Of a stretch of 18,185 nt of DNA, positions 1 to 8,467 are shown piece by piece (position 1 is the stretch's first letter; each line of letters starts with the position of its first letter). The notes under the pieces were generated by a model, which saw nothing but the letters and a program-made list of their open reading frames with translations, ran no database searches and was not told the DNA's origin. This stretch comes from Spirogloea muscicola (lineage: Eukaryota > Streptophyta > Zygnematophyceae > Spirogloeales > Spirogloeaceae). The stretch covers positions 9,810 through 27,994 of the forward strand of contig WELB01000380.1 of NCBI GenBank assembly GCA_009602725.1, given 5' to 3'. The translations under genes and the position numbers were made by a program.

Positions 1-769
1 CAACGCCTTCAGCATCAGCTCCGAGGCCTTTCGGACTTCGCTTCAACTCTTCCTCGGCCTCCCACCTAACTGCCTGATCGGGGTGCGGCAGTGCGAGTGC
101 GGCTTCCGTGCAGAGGGTGCTGAGCTCGCCACTCACATGCTGAGATGCCCCACTGGGCCAGAAGTGGTGGGCATCCACAACCTCCTCCGCGATGCCCTGG
201 CGGGTTTGATGCGCGATGCCGGCTACCGTGCAGTCGTGGAAGTCAACGATATCATGCCTGTCACCACGGACACCCAGGGACGTCATCATCCCCGCACACT
301 TGACATTGTGGGCGTGCAAACTGGTGGAGGACCACGGGCCCTGGTCGACGTTGTGGTAACGGAGGCGTACAAGGGACCAGCATCCACACACATCGCTGAT
401 CATGCAGTGGGCGTTGCAGAACAAAGAAAGGTGCAGCATTACTCCGACTACCCTCAATGCGATCAGCTCCTGCCAGCGGCAATCGACGTCTTTGGTTGTC
501 TGGGTCCTCATTTCCACACCCTCCTCCAAAACATTGCCAATCTAGGCTACACACGTCGTGCAGATGTGTTTCCGGTTGAGTTGGGCTTGCCAGCTGCATA
601 TCTGTCTTTCTTGCGACGATGTGTTTTGGCCTGTTTGCAGCGTGCTCAGGCTAATGCCTTGCACCACAAAGCTGGCCAAGCTCTAGTTGGTGGCAGAAGG
701 GCTTCGTATCTGACATCTAGTATTCAGGCATCGATCAGCGACCTTTATGTTTTGACCCGTGGTTACTGA
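1..769 (+). CDS. C-terminal part of a LINE-type retrotransposon polyprotein (family A, copy 1; 5' end outside window)
   Basis: The frame is open from the left edge (codons from base 2) to a TGA at 767-769, so this is the end of a longer protein. Visible parts are a Cys/His knuckle (CECG near 92-103, then THMLRC near 131-150) followed by 'IHNLLRDAL', and an endonuclease-like block with Asp in 'RTLDIVG' and 'ALVDVVVTEAY'. That order (zinc knuckle, then a PD-(D/E)XK-like fold after the reverse transcriptase) is typical of the C-terminus of site-specific-type non-LTR retrotransposons; the reverse transcriptase itself would lie left of the window. A second copy of the last ~150 residues is at 10699-11151, which supports a repeat rather than a host gene. 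The frame is intact here. I am confident it is a retroelement tail, less so of the exact clade. Confidence 0.75.
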   Translation, partial: NAFSISSEAFRTSLQLFLGLPPNCLIGVRQCECGFRAEGAELATHMLRCPTGPEVVGIHNLLRDALAGLMRDAGYRAVVEVNDIMPVTTDTQGRHHPRTLDIVGVQTGGGPRALVDVVVTEAYKGPASTHIADHAVGVAEQRKVQHYSDYPQCDQLLPAAIDVFGCLGPHFHTLLQNIANLGYTRRADVFPVELGLPAAYLSFLRRCVLACLQRAQANALHHKAGQALVGGRRASYLTSSIQASISDLYVLTRGY

Positions 770-868
770 GCGGGTCACTTTGCTGTAGATTATGTAGGTC
801 TTCAGATGTGCTTGCCTTTGTACTTGGCCTTTGGCCTTCGTTTGTTTCAAATACACGAAATTTCCTTC
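770..868 (+). repeat. 3' untranslated tail of LINE family A
   Basis: The stretch after the stop codon (from 'gcgggtcactttgctgtag' through the 'cttcgtttgtttcaaatac' region) recurs after the stop of the copy at 11152-11255 and, reversed, at 9895-10010. It therefore belongs to the transposon and not to a host gene. Confidence 0.7.
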
Positions 869-940
869 GGCCCCCTTGTCCTTTCTTTTTGGGCTGGCTT
901 TGCCAGCTCCTCTTCTCTATTCCTCAGTATAGCTTGTCAG
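869..940 (+). repeat. Hairpin repeat copy (degenerate), directly after LINE family A tail
   Basis: A pyrimidine-rich lead (cccccttgtcctttcttttt) precedes an inverted repeat 'gggctggc-ttt-gccagctc' at 891-909, then a T/C-rich stretch ending in 'ttgtcag'. The element is shared with at least ten other places in the window. The 'tgggcgagccc' part seen in better copies is eroded here. Confidence 0.6.
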
Positions 941-1244
941 ATATGCATGTGCTCACTCGGGGATATTTAGTGTCCCCCTTAGTCAGCTCATTACCCAGTT
1001 AGAAAGACATTTGTAAGGCTAGAATTGGCCTCCCTTTCAATTTCATGCGCAGAGCGCGCCTTCTCTCTATGGGCGAGCACTTGCTTCGGCCGTTGCCAAC
1101 CTCTCGGGCTGGCTTGTCGGGTCCCAGTGGCTCGACCTGCTGGCCAGGCTTGCGCGGCGCGCTGTGTCCCGCAGGTGCGGTGAGCCGGCTGACTTCAACG
1201 CCGCTGGCTCGTAGGCCCAAGTCTACCTTTGACGCTCTCAGATA

Positions 1245-1465
1245 GAAAAGAAGAAGTGGTACTCCCAATGGGGGCAAGGGCTGCGAAAAGCCAGCCCAAA
1301 AGAAGATAGAAAAGCGCGGCCGAATTGACTGGTAGCTGGGAGAAGCCAGCCCAAAAGAAATGGACAAGGTCAAGAGGAGCCGAATGGCGCAGAAAGCAGG
1401 AAAGAACCAGCTCTTCCAAAGGTATGGCTAAGGCTGTGAGGCCAGCCCAGAAAGAAAGCAAAGAC
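1245..1465 (-). repeat. Cluster of three degenerate hairpin repeats, reverse orientation
   Basis: Three inverted-repeat cores (1278-1297, 1335-1352, 1432-1449), each followed by 'ccagcccaaaagaa'-like sequence, are reverse complements of the '+' copies. The middle one, with 'gcgcggccgaattgactgg' in front, matches in reverse the copy at 11672-11715. Between 999 and 1245 there is GC-rich sequence with no supportable gene. Confidence 0.6.
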
Positions 1466-1576
1466 AGAGAAGTGAACAAGGTCTGAAATGGCCGGCGAAG
1501 GACTACGGACCTGAGGGGGCATGTGGACTGACGGAGATGAAAAACAAGTGTGTGTTAAGAGATGGAGGGCCTGTGT

Positions 1577-1697
1577 GGCCAAGTACAAGGGCAAGCACAT
1601 TGACAATTAAACGTCACCTGCTGCTAAGCTGACCCGCTCAGTATCCACGAGTCAGCACATAGAGGTCGCTAACTGATGCCCGAATACCGGATGGCAA
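1577..1697 (-). mobile_element. LINE family A 3' end fragment, reverse strand
   Basis: Read on the minus strand this gives the last codons of family A (…YVLTRGY-like, diverged) plus 'tgagcgggtca' and the tail with 'cttgtacttggcc'. It is a diverged, severely truncated copy; only the 3' end is present. Confidence 0.6.
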
Positions 1698-1899
1698 TCG
1701 ACAAGCTCTTAAGCTACCAGCTAAGGCTCGACCAGCTTTCTAATGCAACGCATGAGCCTGAGCTCGCTGCAGACAAGCTGACACTCGACGTCGCAAGAAT
1801 GATAAGTAGGCTGCCGGCATGCCCATCTGAGCTGGAAGCATATCCTCACGTCGAGCATATCCCAAACGTGCAATATTCTCCAGTAACGTGTTCTTAGCA

Positions 1900-2000
1900 C
1901 TTCCCCTGGCCCCCTTCTCGTACTTTGTTCATTCTTTTTTGGGCTGGCTTTTCCAGCCCCTATCCTCACTGGGCGAGCCCATTCTTCTTGTTGAAGCGAG
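1900..2000 (+). repeat. Hairpin repeat copy
   Basis: It has the usual order: 'ccccttctcgtactttgttc', 'attcttttttgggctggc', a perfect stem at 1941-1959, then 'ctatcctcactgggcgagcc' and a T/C-rich end. It lies next to another copy at 2060-2166, with a piece of family B tail between them. Confidence 0.75.
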
Positions 2001-2002
2001 GC

Positions 2003-2085
2003 CCTATTGAGTAATTTGTAGCTGCTTTCTTTCTTTGTGTGCTTTGGTTTCTTAGCGCTTCCTCTGGCTTCCTCTGGCCCCCTTC
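2003..2085 (+). repeat. 3' tail of LINE family B (fragment)
   Basis: The stretch beginning 'attgagtaatttgtagctgc' and continuing through 'tttctttctttgtgtgc' and 'ttagcgcttcctctgg' matches the sequence after the family B stop codon at 6784-6840 and, reversed, at 10155-10210. No coding part is attached. Confidence 0.6.
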
Positions 2086-2166
2086 TCGTTCTTTGTTCAT
2101 TCTTTTTTGGGCTGGCTTGTCCAGCCCCTATCCTCAATGGGCGAGCCCTTTCTTTCTTCCTATGCA
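2086..2166 (+). repeat. Hairpin repeat copy with splice-acceptor-like end
   Basis: The stem 'gggctggcttgtccagccc' is at 2109-2127, followed by 'ctatcctcaatgggcgagcc' and a T/C-rich run ending 'cctatgcag'. It is among the best preserved copies, and its end resembles a 3' splice site (polypyrimidine tract plus CAG). Confidence 0.75.
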
Positions 2167-2265
2167 GCCAAAAGAGTCAATTGCCGCCGGGAGGAGGTGA
2201 TCGCTGCGGCGGTAGTCAGAGTAGTGTCGGAGCTTTCTCTTCTTCTTCTTTCTCTGCTCAGCACC

Positions 2266-2358
2266 TCACACTGCGTGGCCAGCAATGTGCGTCGAAGCGG
2301 AACTCTTGTATGCCTCCGTCACCACCACATTAACCAAAAGGCTCGTGGGCCTCCGCCA
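2266..2358 (-). mobile_element. Fragment of LINE family A endonuclease region, reverse strand
   Basis: On the minus strand this reads 'LVNVVVTEAYKSSASTHIA', clearly the family A segment 'LVDVVVTEAYKGPASTHIA' of copy 1 (about 340-410). Only about 30 codons survive. It lies about 400 bp upstream of the GT61 start codon, so it may sit in that gene's promoter or 5' UTR. Confidence 0.6.
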
Positions 2359-2488
2359 GGGATGGGGGGAACGGCAAGAGATGGGGCAAACCTGTCGGCC
2401 AGAGGCGCCCAACACCACCGGGGGTGCCGGCCGACCGCCAGCCCCCGCGGCCGGCCGAGCGAGGGAGCGGAGGACGTGAGCGCAGGAG

Positions 2489-2640
2489 CGAGGCTGCGGG
2501 CCAGGCGAGGGGCTTGAGCAGGAGCAGGGAAGAGGGGAAGTGCGAGGGGGGGGAGTGAGGGAGGGAGGGAGGAGGGCGAGCTTGCGAGCAAGCAAGCGAG
2601 CGAGCAGTGAGGGAGGGGGTGCGCGCTGGGGGGCTTCAGC
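2489..2640 (+). repeat. Purine-rich low-complexity tract
   Basis: It consists almost only of G and A on the plus strand, with short near-tandem motifs (ggga/gcga repeats, including 'gcgagcaagcaagcgagcga'). It lies immediately upstream of the GT61 gene. A C/T-only tract of similar make-up lies in that gene's first intron (3113-3180). Confidence 0.6.
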
Positions 2641-2761
2641 ATTGTGGGCTTCGGCAGAGGTCGGCTGCTGAGCTGCGGAGCTGAGAGCGGCAGCTAGCAG
2701 GCACGGGCTTGACGAGAAGACATAGCCATGGCAGCAAGCTGATGGTGAAGCTCTGGCCAGG

Positions 2762-5557
2762 ATGCCACCGACAAGCATGGCATGGCTCGGTGGAGGTGGT
2801 GGCAGAGTCGAGGAGGCCATTCGGGGCCTCGCCGCAGGCCCAAGCGGCGAGAACGAGAGGGAGAAGGCGCACGTGTCGCCCGGAGCTTCTGCTGCGCCAT
2901 GGCAGCGCGAGGGCCCACGGTGGCCGCATGCACACCGGCCGGAGCGCTCGGGGCCGCCGCGCAGCGCCTCCTTGAGAGTGGCGCGGCCAGGAACGCTGCA
3001 GCCGCCGGCGGGCGCTGCACCTCTGCGCTGGCTCCTGGCGGCCGCCATCGCAACCGCACTTGTCCTCCTGGGCGCCGTCTACTACAGAAAGCTCGTGCAG
3101 GCCCTGTACGGCCTCCTCCCCCCCTCCTCTCTCCTCTCTCTCCCTCCTCTCTCCTGATGCTCTCCCCCTCGTCTCCCTCTCATGTACATACCCAAGTTGA
3201 GCACTCATTGCGAGGCAGCCATTTCATGCTCCAGAGCTTCTGACGCATTTGGTTGCCTTGGCCTGCATTCGATCTTCTGCAGGCAGGACGGTGGCTGGGG
3301 TGGTGCCCCTCTTGGGCAGGCTGCGGGTACAGCAATCCTCCTCGAGCAGAGCAGTGATGCGGAGGCGACCCCCCCTGATAACATTTTCAATGGCTCCTTC
3401 GGCGGCTACGGCCACTACAAGGTCCGCGGGCGGCTCGCTGCAGCTCCGCTCCTGTGCCCGACCACCTCAAAGTGTTTTGTGGAGGTTAGTGCTGACGTGG
3501 CAGGTCTCGGGGGAGAGGCCTTACTGACCTGGCAGATGACCTGGCACTCGACATGACAGGTGGGCCCGCTCCAGGTCAACCTGCGGCGCAAGGACATGGA
3601 CCAGGCATTCCTGGCCCAGCACTGGATCCCCAACAAGCAGCGTCGCCAGATGGTGCTGGAGTGCCCTGGCCGCGCCGAGTGCCCGGCCTTCTCGTCATGC
3701 GGCGGCAACTTCTCGGCCGTGCAGGCATGCGCCAACGGCGACCTCACGTCGGGCCCGGCGCACTACCTGCCGTTGCCGCGCAACCAGCCGCCCAAAAGCG
3801 AGGAAACTGTGCCGTACCACGACCAGTTCATCTCCCTCACCTGGGTGTTGGAGAATGTGTACGTCGACGAAGCCGGCCACGTGTTCAACGAGACGCATGT
3901 TTTCGATCGCAATGGCTGCGGGGCCACTGCCGACTTCAAGTGCGTGCCGGCCACCACCTCCCTACTTGCATTCTTCCTCACCCCTCCCCATCTTCCTCAG
4001 CTGCCACCAGCTGTTGCTGCCTCCTCTTACACGCTTTGTCAAGACAGCTTGCCAGCCTCCTCCTTCCTCACTCCCCCCTTGTTTGCTCCTGCACCTGCGT
4101 AGCTTCTATGCCGATGCGACCAAGGTGTGGTACTTCCGGGACATGTTGTCGGTGGCGCACTGGAATGGTGGCAACTTCTGGCACGTAATCACTGAGGTTC
4201 TCCCTCTTTTCGTCGCAACCGAGAAGGTCCGGGCCCACCTGCCGGGCATCCCCATCGCCTACCGCGGCTGCCAGGTGTGGCGCCGACCTCCGCTCAGATT
4301 CCCAACCTCTTGTCCAACAAAGTCAACCCTGCTCACAGAATGCCCTCCCCGCTGCCCCTGCCTTTGTGCGGCCGGGCACAAGCTCCGCCTTTCCTGCCTG
4401 CGGCGCGCAGCTCCCCCTTGACCCCAGCTTGCCACACAATGCTGACTTTGGTGCAGCTTGAGATGGTCGATTTGGCGGTGCTTGTGGGCGTGCCAGTCGA
4501 CAGCGTCAACTGGTACCTGCTCTGGCCTAGAGAGATCTTCCATGTGCAGCGCCTCATCTTGCCAAATTACCAGGTGGGACTCGGCAGTAGCCAAGTGCCA
4601 TGCTCTCCTTGCATTCTGCACTCCATCTCTCCTACTAATAACATAGTGGCCTGGCCATTTGTTGTCCTCCTACCATTCCTCTTGTCAATTCATGCCCGTC
4701 CCTGACAAGGCTCTTTGTCCCTCTACAACCGCTGGTTGGCAGACCTGCGGTAACCCATCGAGGGCAGTATTCTCACACATCCGAGCCAAGTACTTCAAGC
4801 CAGGCGCACCGCTTAGCCCGCTGCGCAGTCTGAGGCCGAGCAGTCACCTCCTGCCCTTCTTTGGGTGAGCAGCTCACAGCTGGACTGTTGCAGCCTGCCG
4901 GGCCTGAGGCCTGGCCCAGCAGTTGCAGTCCCGACTGCCCTGCTCGCAATTTCCCCCTGCCTCAATCCCTCCTCCATCATCGTGAAGGCCTGAGCTGTGG
5001 TTGTTACACTCACTTCTCGCACTGTACTTTCCTTCACAGCCTTGTCAAGCTTTGAGCGTCCAAGTCAGGCACCAGGTCGAGGCAATTAACTGACATGGCC
5101 TGTGTGCCACATGCTGGCCAGTCCACAGGCGCCGGACTGGTATATAGTGCTGGCGAAGCGGCACAATAGCCGACAGCTGGTGGAGACAGACGCAGTGGAA
5201 GCAGGCCTGGTGCGCATCTTTGGCAAACGCCGCGTGCGCACTTTCGAGGGCGGACTGCCACCGCTGGAGGCCATGGCCTTCTTCCATAAGGCGCGGTTCC
5301 TTGTCGGCGTGCACGGGGCGGGCCTCACCAACCTGGTGTTCCAACCACGGGGGTCGGCGTTACTAGAGATCCGGCCGATCAAAGAGTGGAATACATGCTA
5401 CCACCACCTCGCGGACGCGTGCGAGCTGGACTTCTACCTACTACGGTCTACGGGCAGCCACCATAGTGCGTCGTCCGTGAATGTCACTGAGCTCCTCGAC
5501 CTTGTCGAACACAGTATCGCGCCAGGCATCTGGAGCCGGTCCTTTGGGTCAACCTAG
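2762..5557 (+). CDS. GT61-family glycosyltransferase (DUF563), seven exons, Golgi type II membrane protein
   Basis: Proposed exons: 2762-3105, 3283-3484, 3560-3939, 4103-4274, 4457-4573, 4743-4864, 5122-5557. All introns are GT-AG (75-257 nt) and phases match, giving 590 residues. A basic, disordered N-terminal tail precedes one membrane anchor (about 90-107, 'LLAAAIATALVLLGAVYY'). Then come a Cys-rich stretch (about 217-238), the family hallmark 'GGNFWHVITEVLPLF' (about 331-345), and near the C-terminus 'GVHGAGLTNLVFQPRGSALL' (about 508-527), which is the most conserved GT61 block. GT61 enzymes add pentoses or GlcNAc; in plants they add xylose or arabinose to xylans and N-glycans in the Golgi. 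The acceptor cannot be told from sequence. The start is the first ATG of the open frame that leads into the anchor; Met6 is an alternative. The intron 1 borders have an equally phased alternative (3095-3286). Confidence 0.85.
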
Positions 5558-6407
5558 AGGGCTGGGAAATTTTACTGCCTGATTGAGTCGCTTTTGGTGA
5601 ATTTGATATTGCTTAAGTCATGACACAAGCGGTTGTACACAGCTTGGCCACAAATGACCAAGCAATAGAGCACACCTTGGAAGTCGCCTGAGTGCACACA
5701 CCAGCTCTCCCAGCACAGCTTTGTGCTCCATGAGCGCGTGTCCCAAGCTGCTCAAAGATGATCTCAAATTTTTGCCTGGTGGCAGGAGCTGCTAGTGTTC
5801 GCAATTACTCACGTGCACACTGTGGCAGGCTTGCTATAGAGCCTGACTTAGTACAGATCTCAGAGGAGCCGCAAGCTGCAGGCTGCTCGAGAATCCGAAA
5901 TCATTAGGAAAAGAGCAAGTGCTTTATTGGAGGAAAAATCTTCAGTGGAGGGCTTGGCAGAAGAAGAAGTAGAAGAAGTAATTCTCAAGTGGCAAAGGCC
6001 TGGTAGAAAGCTTCCCACAAGGCCGCTTGTGCCGACATGGACTAGTGCCACTGGCTCGGGAGGGTGGGCGATGGGCCACAGCCGAACACATGACTGCATA
6101 ATCGGCAGCAATGGCTGCCGAGACTGCATACACGGTACTACTGACTCGGTCGCCTGCCTCTTGACATTCCAGCCTTGCCATTGTGTGCGGCGTTCTACGA
6201 TGCTACTATGGCGCAGCGGCACAACGCGTCTCCTGCACGGGGAAGGCAACGCAGTCAATGGCATGTGACTGCTTGTTGGGCTTTCCGGCCCCTCGGACCT
6301 TGTCCATTCCTTTCAAGCTGGCCCTCCACAGCCATCGCAACCTTGGGGAGAGCCACTTTCTTTCTTGGGAGAAGCTTTTGTTCAAGCCTTTGTTGTATCT
6401 CTCCTTC
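5558..6407. other. No recognisable gene (intergenic)
   Basis: This holds the 3' flank of the GT61 gene, an 'agaagaagtagaagaag' microsatellite near 5958-5976 and short unrelated open frames with no family resemblance. Around 6290-6370 there is a degraded stretch ('ttgtccattcctttcaagct', 'ccacagcc') that resembles the hairpin repeat. Confidence 0.5.
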
Positions 6408-6786
6408 CGGCCGTTTGACCCCTTGTACAGTGCTTTGGGCACCCATGCCCGGCACACCATCGCCCGTCGCTTCCATGGGGAGCCTGTAGACTTCCCTGCA
6501 GCCGGGTCGCTGGCGCAGTTGTATCGCATGCGCCTGGCCGTCTCGCTGCAGCGGTCGATGGCCCGTGCGCTGCACCTTCGTGCCGGCAGAGCTCTCGCTG
6601 CTGCCTCTGGCTCTGGCCAGGAAAGAAAGAAAGAAAGGGCTCGCCCATTGAGGATATGGGCTGGAACAGCCAGCCCAAGAAAAAGAATGAACACAGTTCA
6701 AGAAGGGGGCTAATCGAATCGGCCAGGGGACCCACTTTCAGGACCCTAGCCTCTCTGATCTGCGGCTGCTTAGCAGGGGTTACTGA
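6408..6786 (+). pseudogene. LINE family B C-terminal remnant, interrupted by a hairpin-repeat insertion
   Basis: From about 6447 the frame reads 'ARHTIARRFHGEPVDFPAAG', then 'RMRLAVSLQRSMARALHLRA', then 'SGSGQ' to 6620. The reading resumes at 6727 with 'GTHFQDPSLSDLRLLSRGY' and a stop at 6784-6786. The same protein without this break is found on the minus strand at 10208-10690. The block '…LQRSMARALHLRAGRAL' aligns by eye with family A '…LQRAQANALHHKAGQAL', so A and B are related families. The break and the missing 5' part make this a dead copy. Confidence 0.7.
6621..6726 (-). mobile_element. Hairpin element inserted in LINE family B, with target-site duplication
   Basis: This 106-bp segment separates two halves that are adjacent in the other family B copy (empty site near 10366-10378, minus strand). 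The 7-bp sequence ggccagg occurs at both borders (6615-6621 and 6721-6727) and once in the empty site. Inside are 'gggctcgcccattgagga', the stem at 6658-6676 and an A-rich reverse copy of the usual T/C-rich lead. Confidence 0.75.
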
Positions 6787-6940
6787 GTGATTTGTAGCTG
6801 CTTTCTTTCTTTGTGTGCTTTGTTTTCTTAGCGCTTCCTCTGGCCCCCTTCTCGTACTTTGTTCATTCTTTTTTGGGCTGGCTTTTCCAGCCTATCCTCA
6901 ATGGGCGCGCCCTTCTTTGGGCTGGCCTCTCACAGCCATT
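6787..6940 (+). repeat. LINE family B 3' tail plus hairpin repeat
   Basis: After the stop codon come 'tttctttctttgtgtgctt' and 'cttagcgcttcctctgg', then a hairpin repeat with a stem at 6875-6892 and a second, shorter inverted repeat at 6919-6936 ending 'tctcacag'. The same order of tail then hairpin is seen at 2003-2166 and reversed at 10066-10207, so one hairpin copy seems to be part of the family B tail. Confidence 0.65.
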
Positions 6941-7284
6941 GCCATAAGTTGGAAGAGCTGTTACCATTTTTGACCATGTGCGTGGCGTGCCAGCCTGAGG
7001 CCGCCGTCCGGGTAAGCTGGCCAGGTCAGACTGGCCACGCGGGGCAAAAAGGCGGCAATCTGATCTGTAGATAGTATGCAGGCGGGTCAAGCTTCGCCCC
7101 AAACAGCCAAAAGTCGAAGTTTTGGTCGACGCTCCGTTTGACAAGAATATTAGAATTAAGCAGTTTCTTCTGCATCTTTTATTATGGAGGACCGCGAAGC
7201 TGCGTTTGACGTAGGACACCTCTGGAGATGGGATTCTTTGGCTGCCACGCGTAAACTGCAGGGCCTGCAGCTCTGGCCCGCCCG

Positions 7285-8467
7285 ATGATGGCAGCCGCCG
7301 CGGCGCCGCAGCCGCCTCCGCCGCCGCCGCCGCCGCCGCGGTGGCCGACGTCTGCTCTTCTGGTGCTGCTGCTACTGACCGCCGTTGCCGCCGCCGCCGC
7401 CGCCGACGTCGGTGATGCCGGGTTGCATGCGAGCCTCGAAGACCGGGTCATCTTCGGCGTTGTGCGCTGCGGCCTTCCGCCCGGAGCGACGCTCGTCGTA
7501 GAGATTGGTGACCGAGTACGCGCGGCCACGCTGCGCTTCTCGCAGCGAGACGCTGGCTGGTGCGGCGCCGCCTGCCGCTGCGCTGCACCTTCTGACCTCT
7601 GCGACGTCTCCGCGCTGATCACGACGAGGTCTCCTCGTCGCTTCGCTTGCCAATCTGCTCGCTTGCCAGGCCTGGACCACGCCAGCCTCGGCCGCGTACG
7701 CCTTCCGCCTTCCTGCGGCCGACGTACCAGAGCTGGCCTTAGGGTCGCTGACTCTCAGTTGCCACAATGAGATCGATGAAGCTGCGGTCGACATTTGGAC
7801 CGCTGCTGCAAGACCTCGACGACTCTTCTTCCAGCTGCAGGGTATAAGATCAAGCTCCGCAATATTCAGTCTGCCTGGTAGAAGAGACGTACTGGCGCTC
7901 GCAAAATATATGCATCCATGGCAAAGTGTCTATGTTCCACCAGTAACATGCACATATACTCACGTTCAATCAATGACTGCAGGTGGATTTTTGCGCTTAG
8001 ACGTGGATGCGTGCGCAACGGGTGACTTGGTGCCCTGCAGATGCAGCCATACAGCTATCAAGGAGTTGGCTACCGCACTGTTACCAATTTCTCATGGAAC
8101 CGCCTCGCTTTGGCTGCCAACTTGCCCTGCCAAGGACGTGGCTATGTCCAGCAGCACTGACATGTGTCTTCTCGCACAGCACGCTATACAAGTCTCTAAC
8201 GGCGAGCCAGGAAGCCAGAATGACCTCTCAGCAAGGAGAGTCCTCGCGGCCACCTTAAGATCACTCTGGTCCTGGAACCTCATCGTTACAGCTGTAGTGA
8301 TCGCCCTCTGTGTGCTCTTACCAGGCACAAGGCAATGGCTACATGCACACACCCTCAGTAGCAGTCAACCTCCAGGACATTGGGCTGGCAATGTGTCCAG
8401 CACCTCACTGCAAAAAGGGCCGTGGAATCGAGACAGTCATGGAAGGCTGGTCAAGCTTGAGGAGTAA
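7285..8467 (+). CDS. Unrecognised type I single-pass membrane protein, two exons
   Basis: Proposed exons are 7285-7605 and 7670-8467, joined by a 64-nt GT-AG intron in phase 0, giving 372 residues. The frame of exon 2 is open well upstream of its first ATG ('AWTTPASAAYAFRLPAADV…'), which is why two exons are proposed. After two Met, a short Ala/Pro stretch leads to a hydrophobic signal (about 24-40). An ectodomain follows with many Cys (for example 'GWCGAACRCAAPSDLCD'), then one membrane span (about 306-324, 'WNLIVTAVVIALCVLLP') and a basic tail of about 45 residues ending at TAA. This is the layout of a secretory-pathway or plasma-membrane receptor-like protein, but I recognise no domain. 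The donor (GTCTCC) is weak, so the junction could be off, or the break could be a frameshift. Confidence 0.5.

Noticed and set aside
1676-1897. 73-codon plus-strand frame
   Set aside because: It overlaps a reverse LINE family A tail, and no motif or partner exon is seen.
2266-3048. 260-codon minus-strand frame
   Set aside because: Only its last ~30 codons are meaningful (LINE fragment). The rest is GC-rich antisense of the GT61 promoter and first exon.
2782-3243. Alternative GT61 first exon in another frame
   Set aside because: It lacks the membrane anchor and does not join exon 2 in phase. The frame from 2762 does both.
5860-6268. Overlapping 113- and 134-codon frames on opposite strands
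   Set aside because: Neither shows a motif. They lie in intergenic sequence with a GAA-type microsatellite.
7980-7984. Possible intron acceptor (gactgcag) inside exon 2 of the unknown membrane protein gene
   Set aside because: Using it with the GTAACA donor near 7942 leads at once to a stop codon, while the unspliced frame stays open to 8467.
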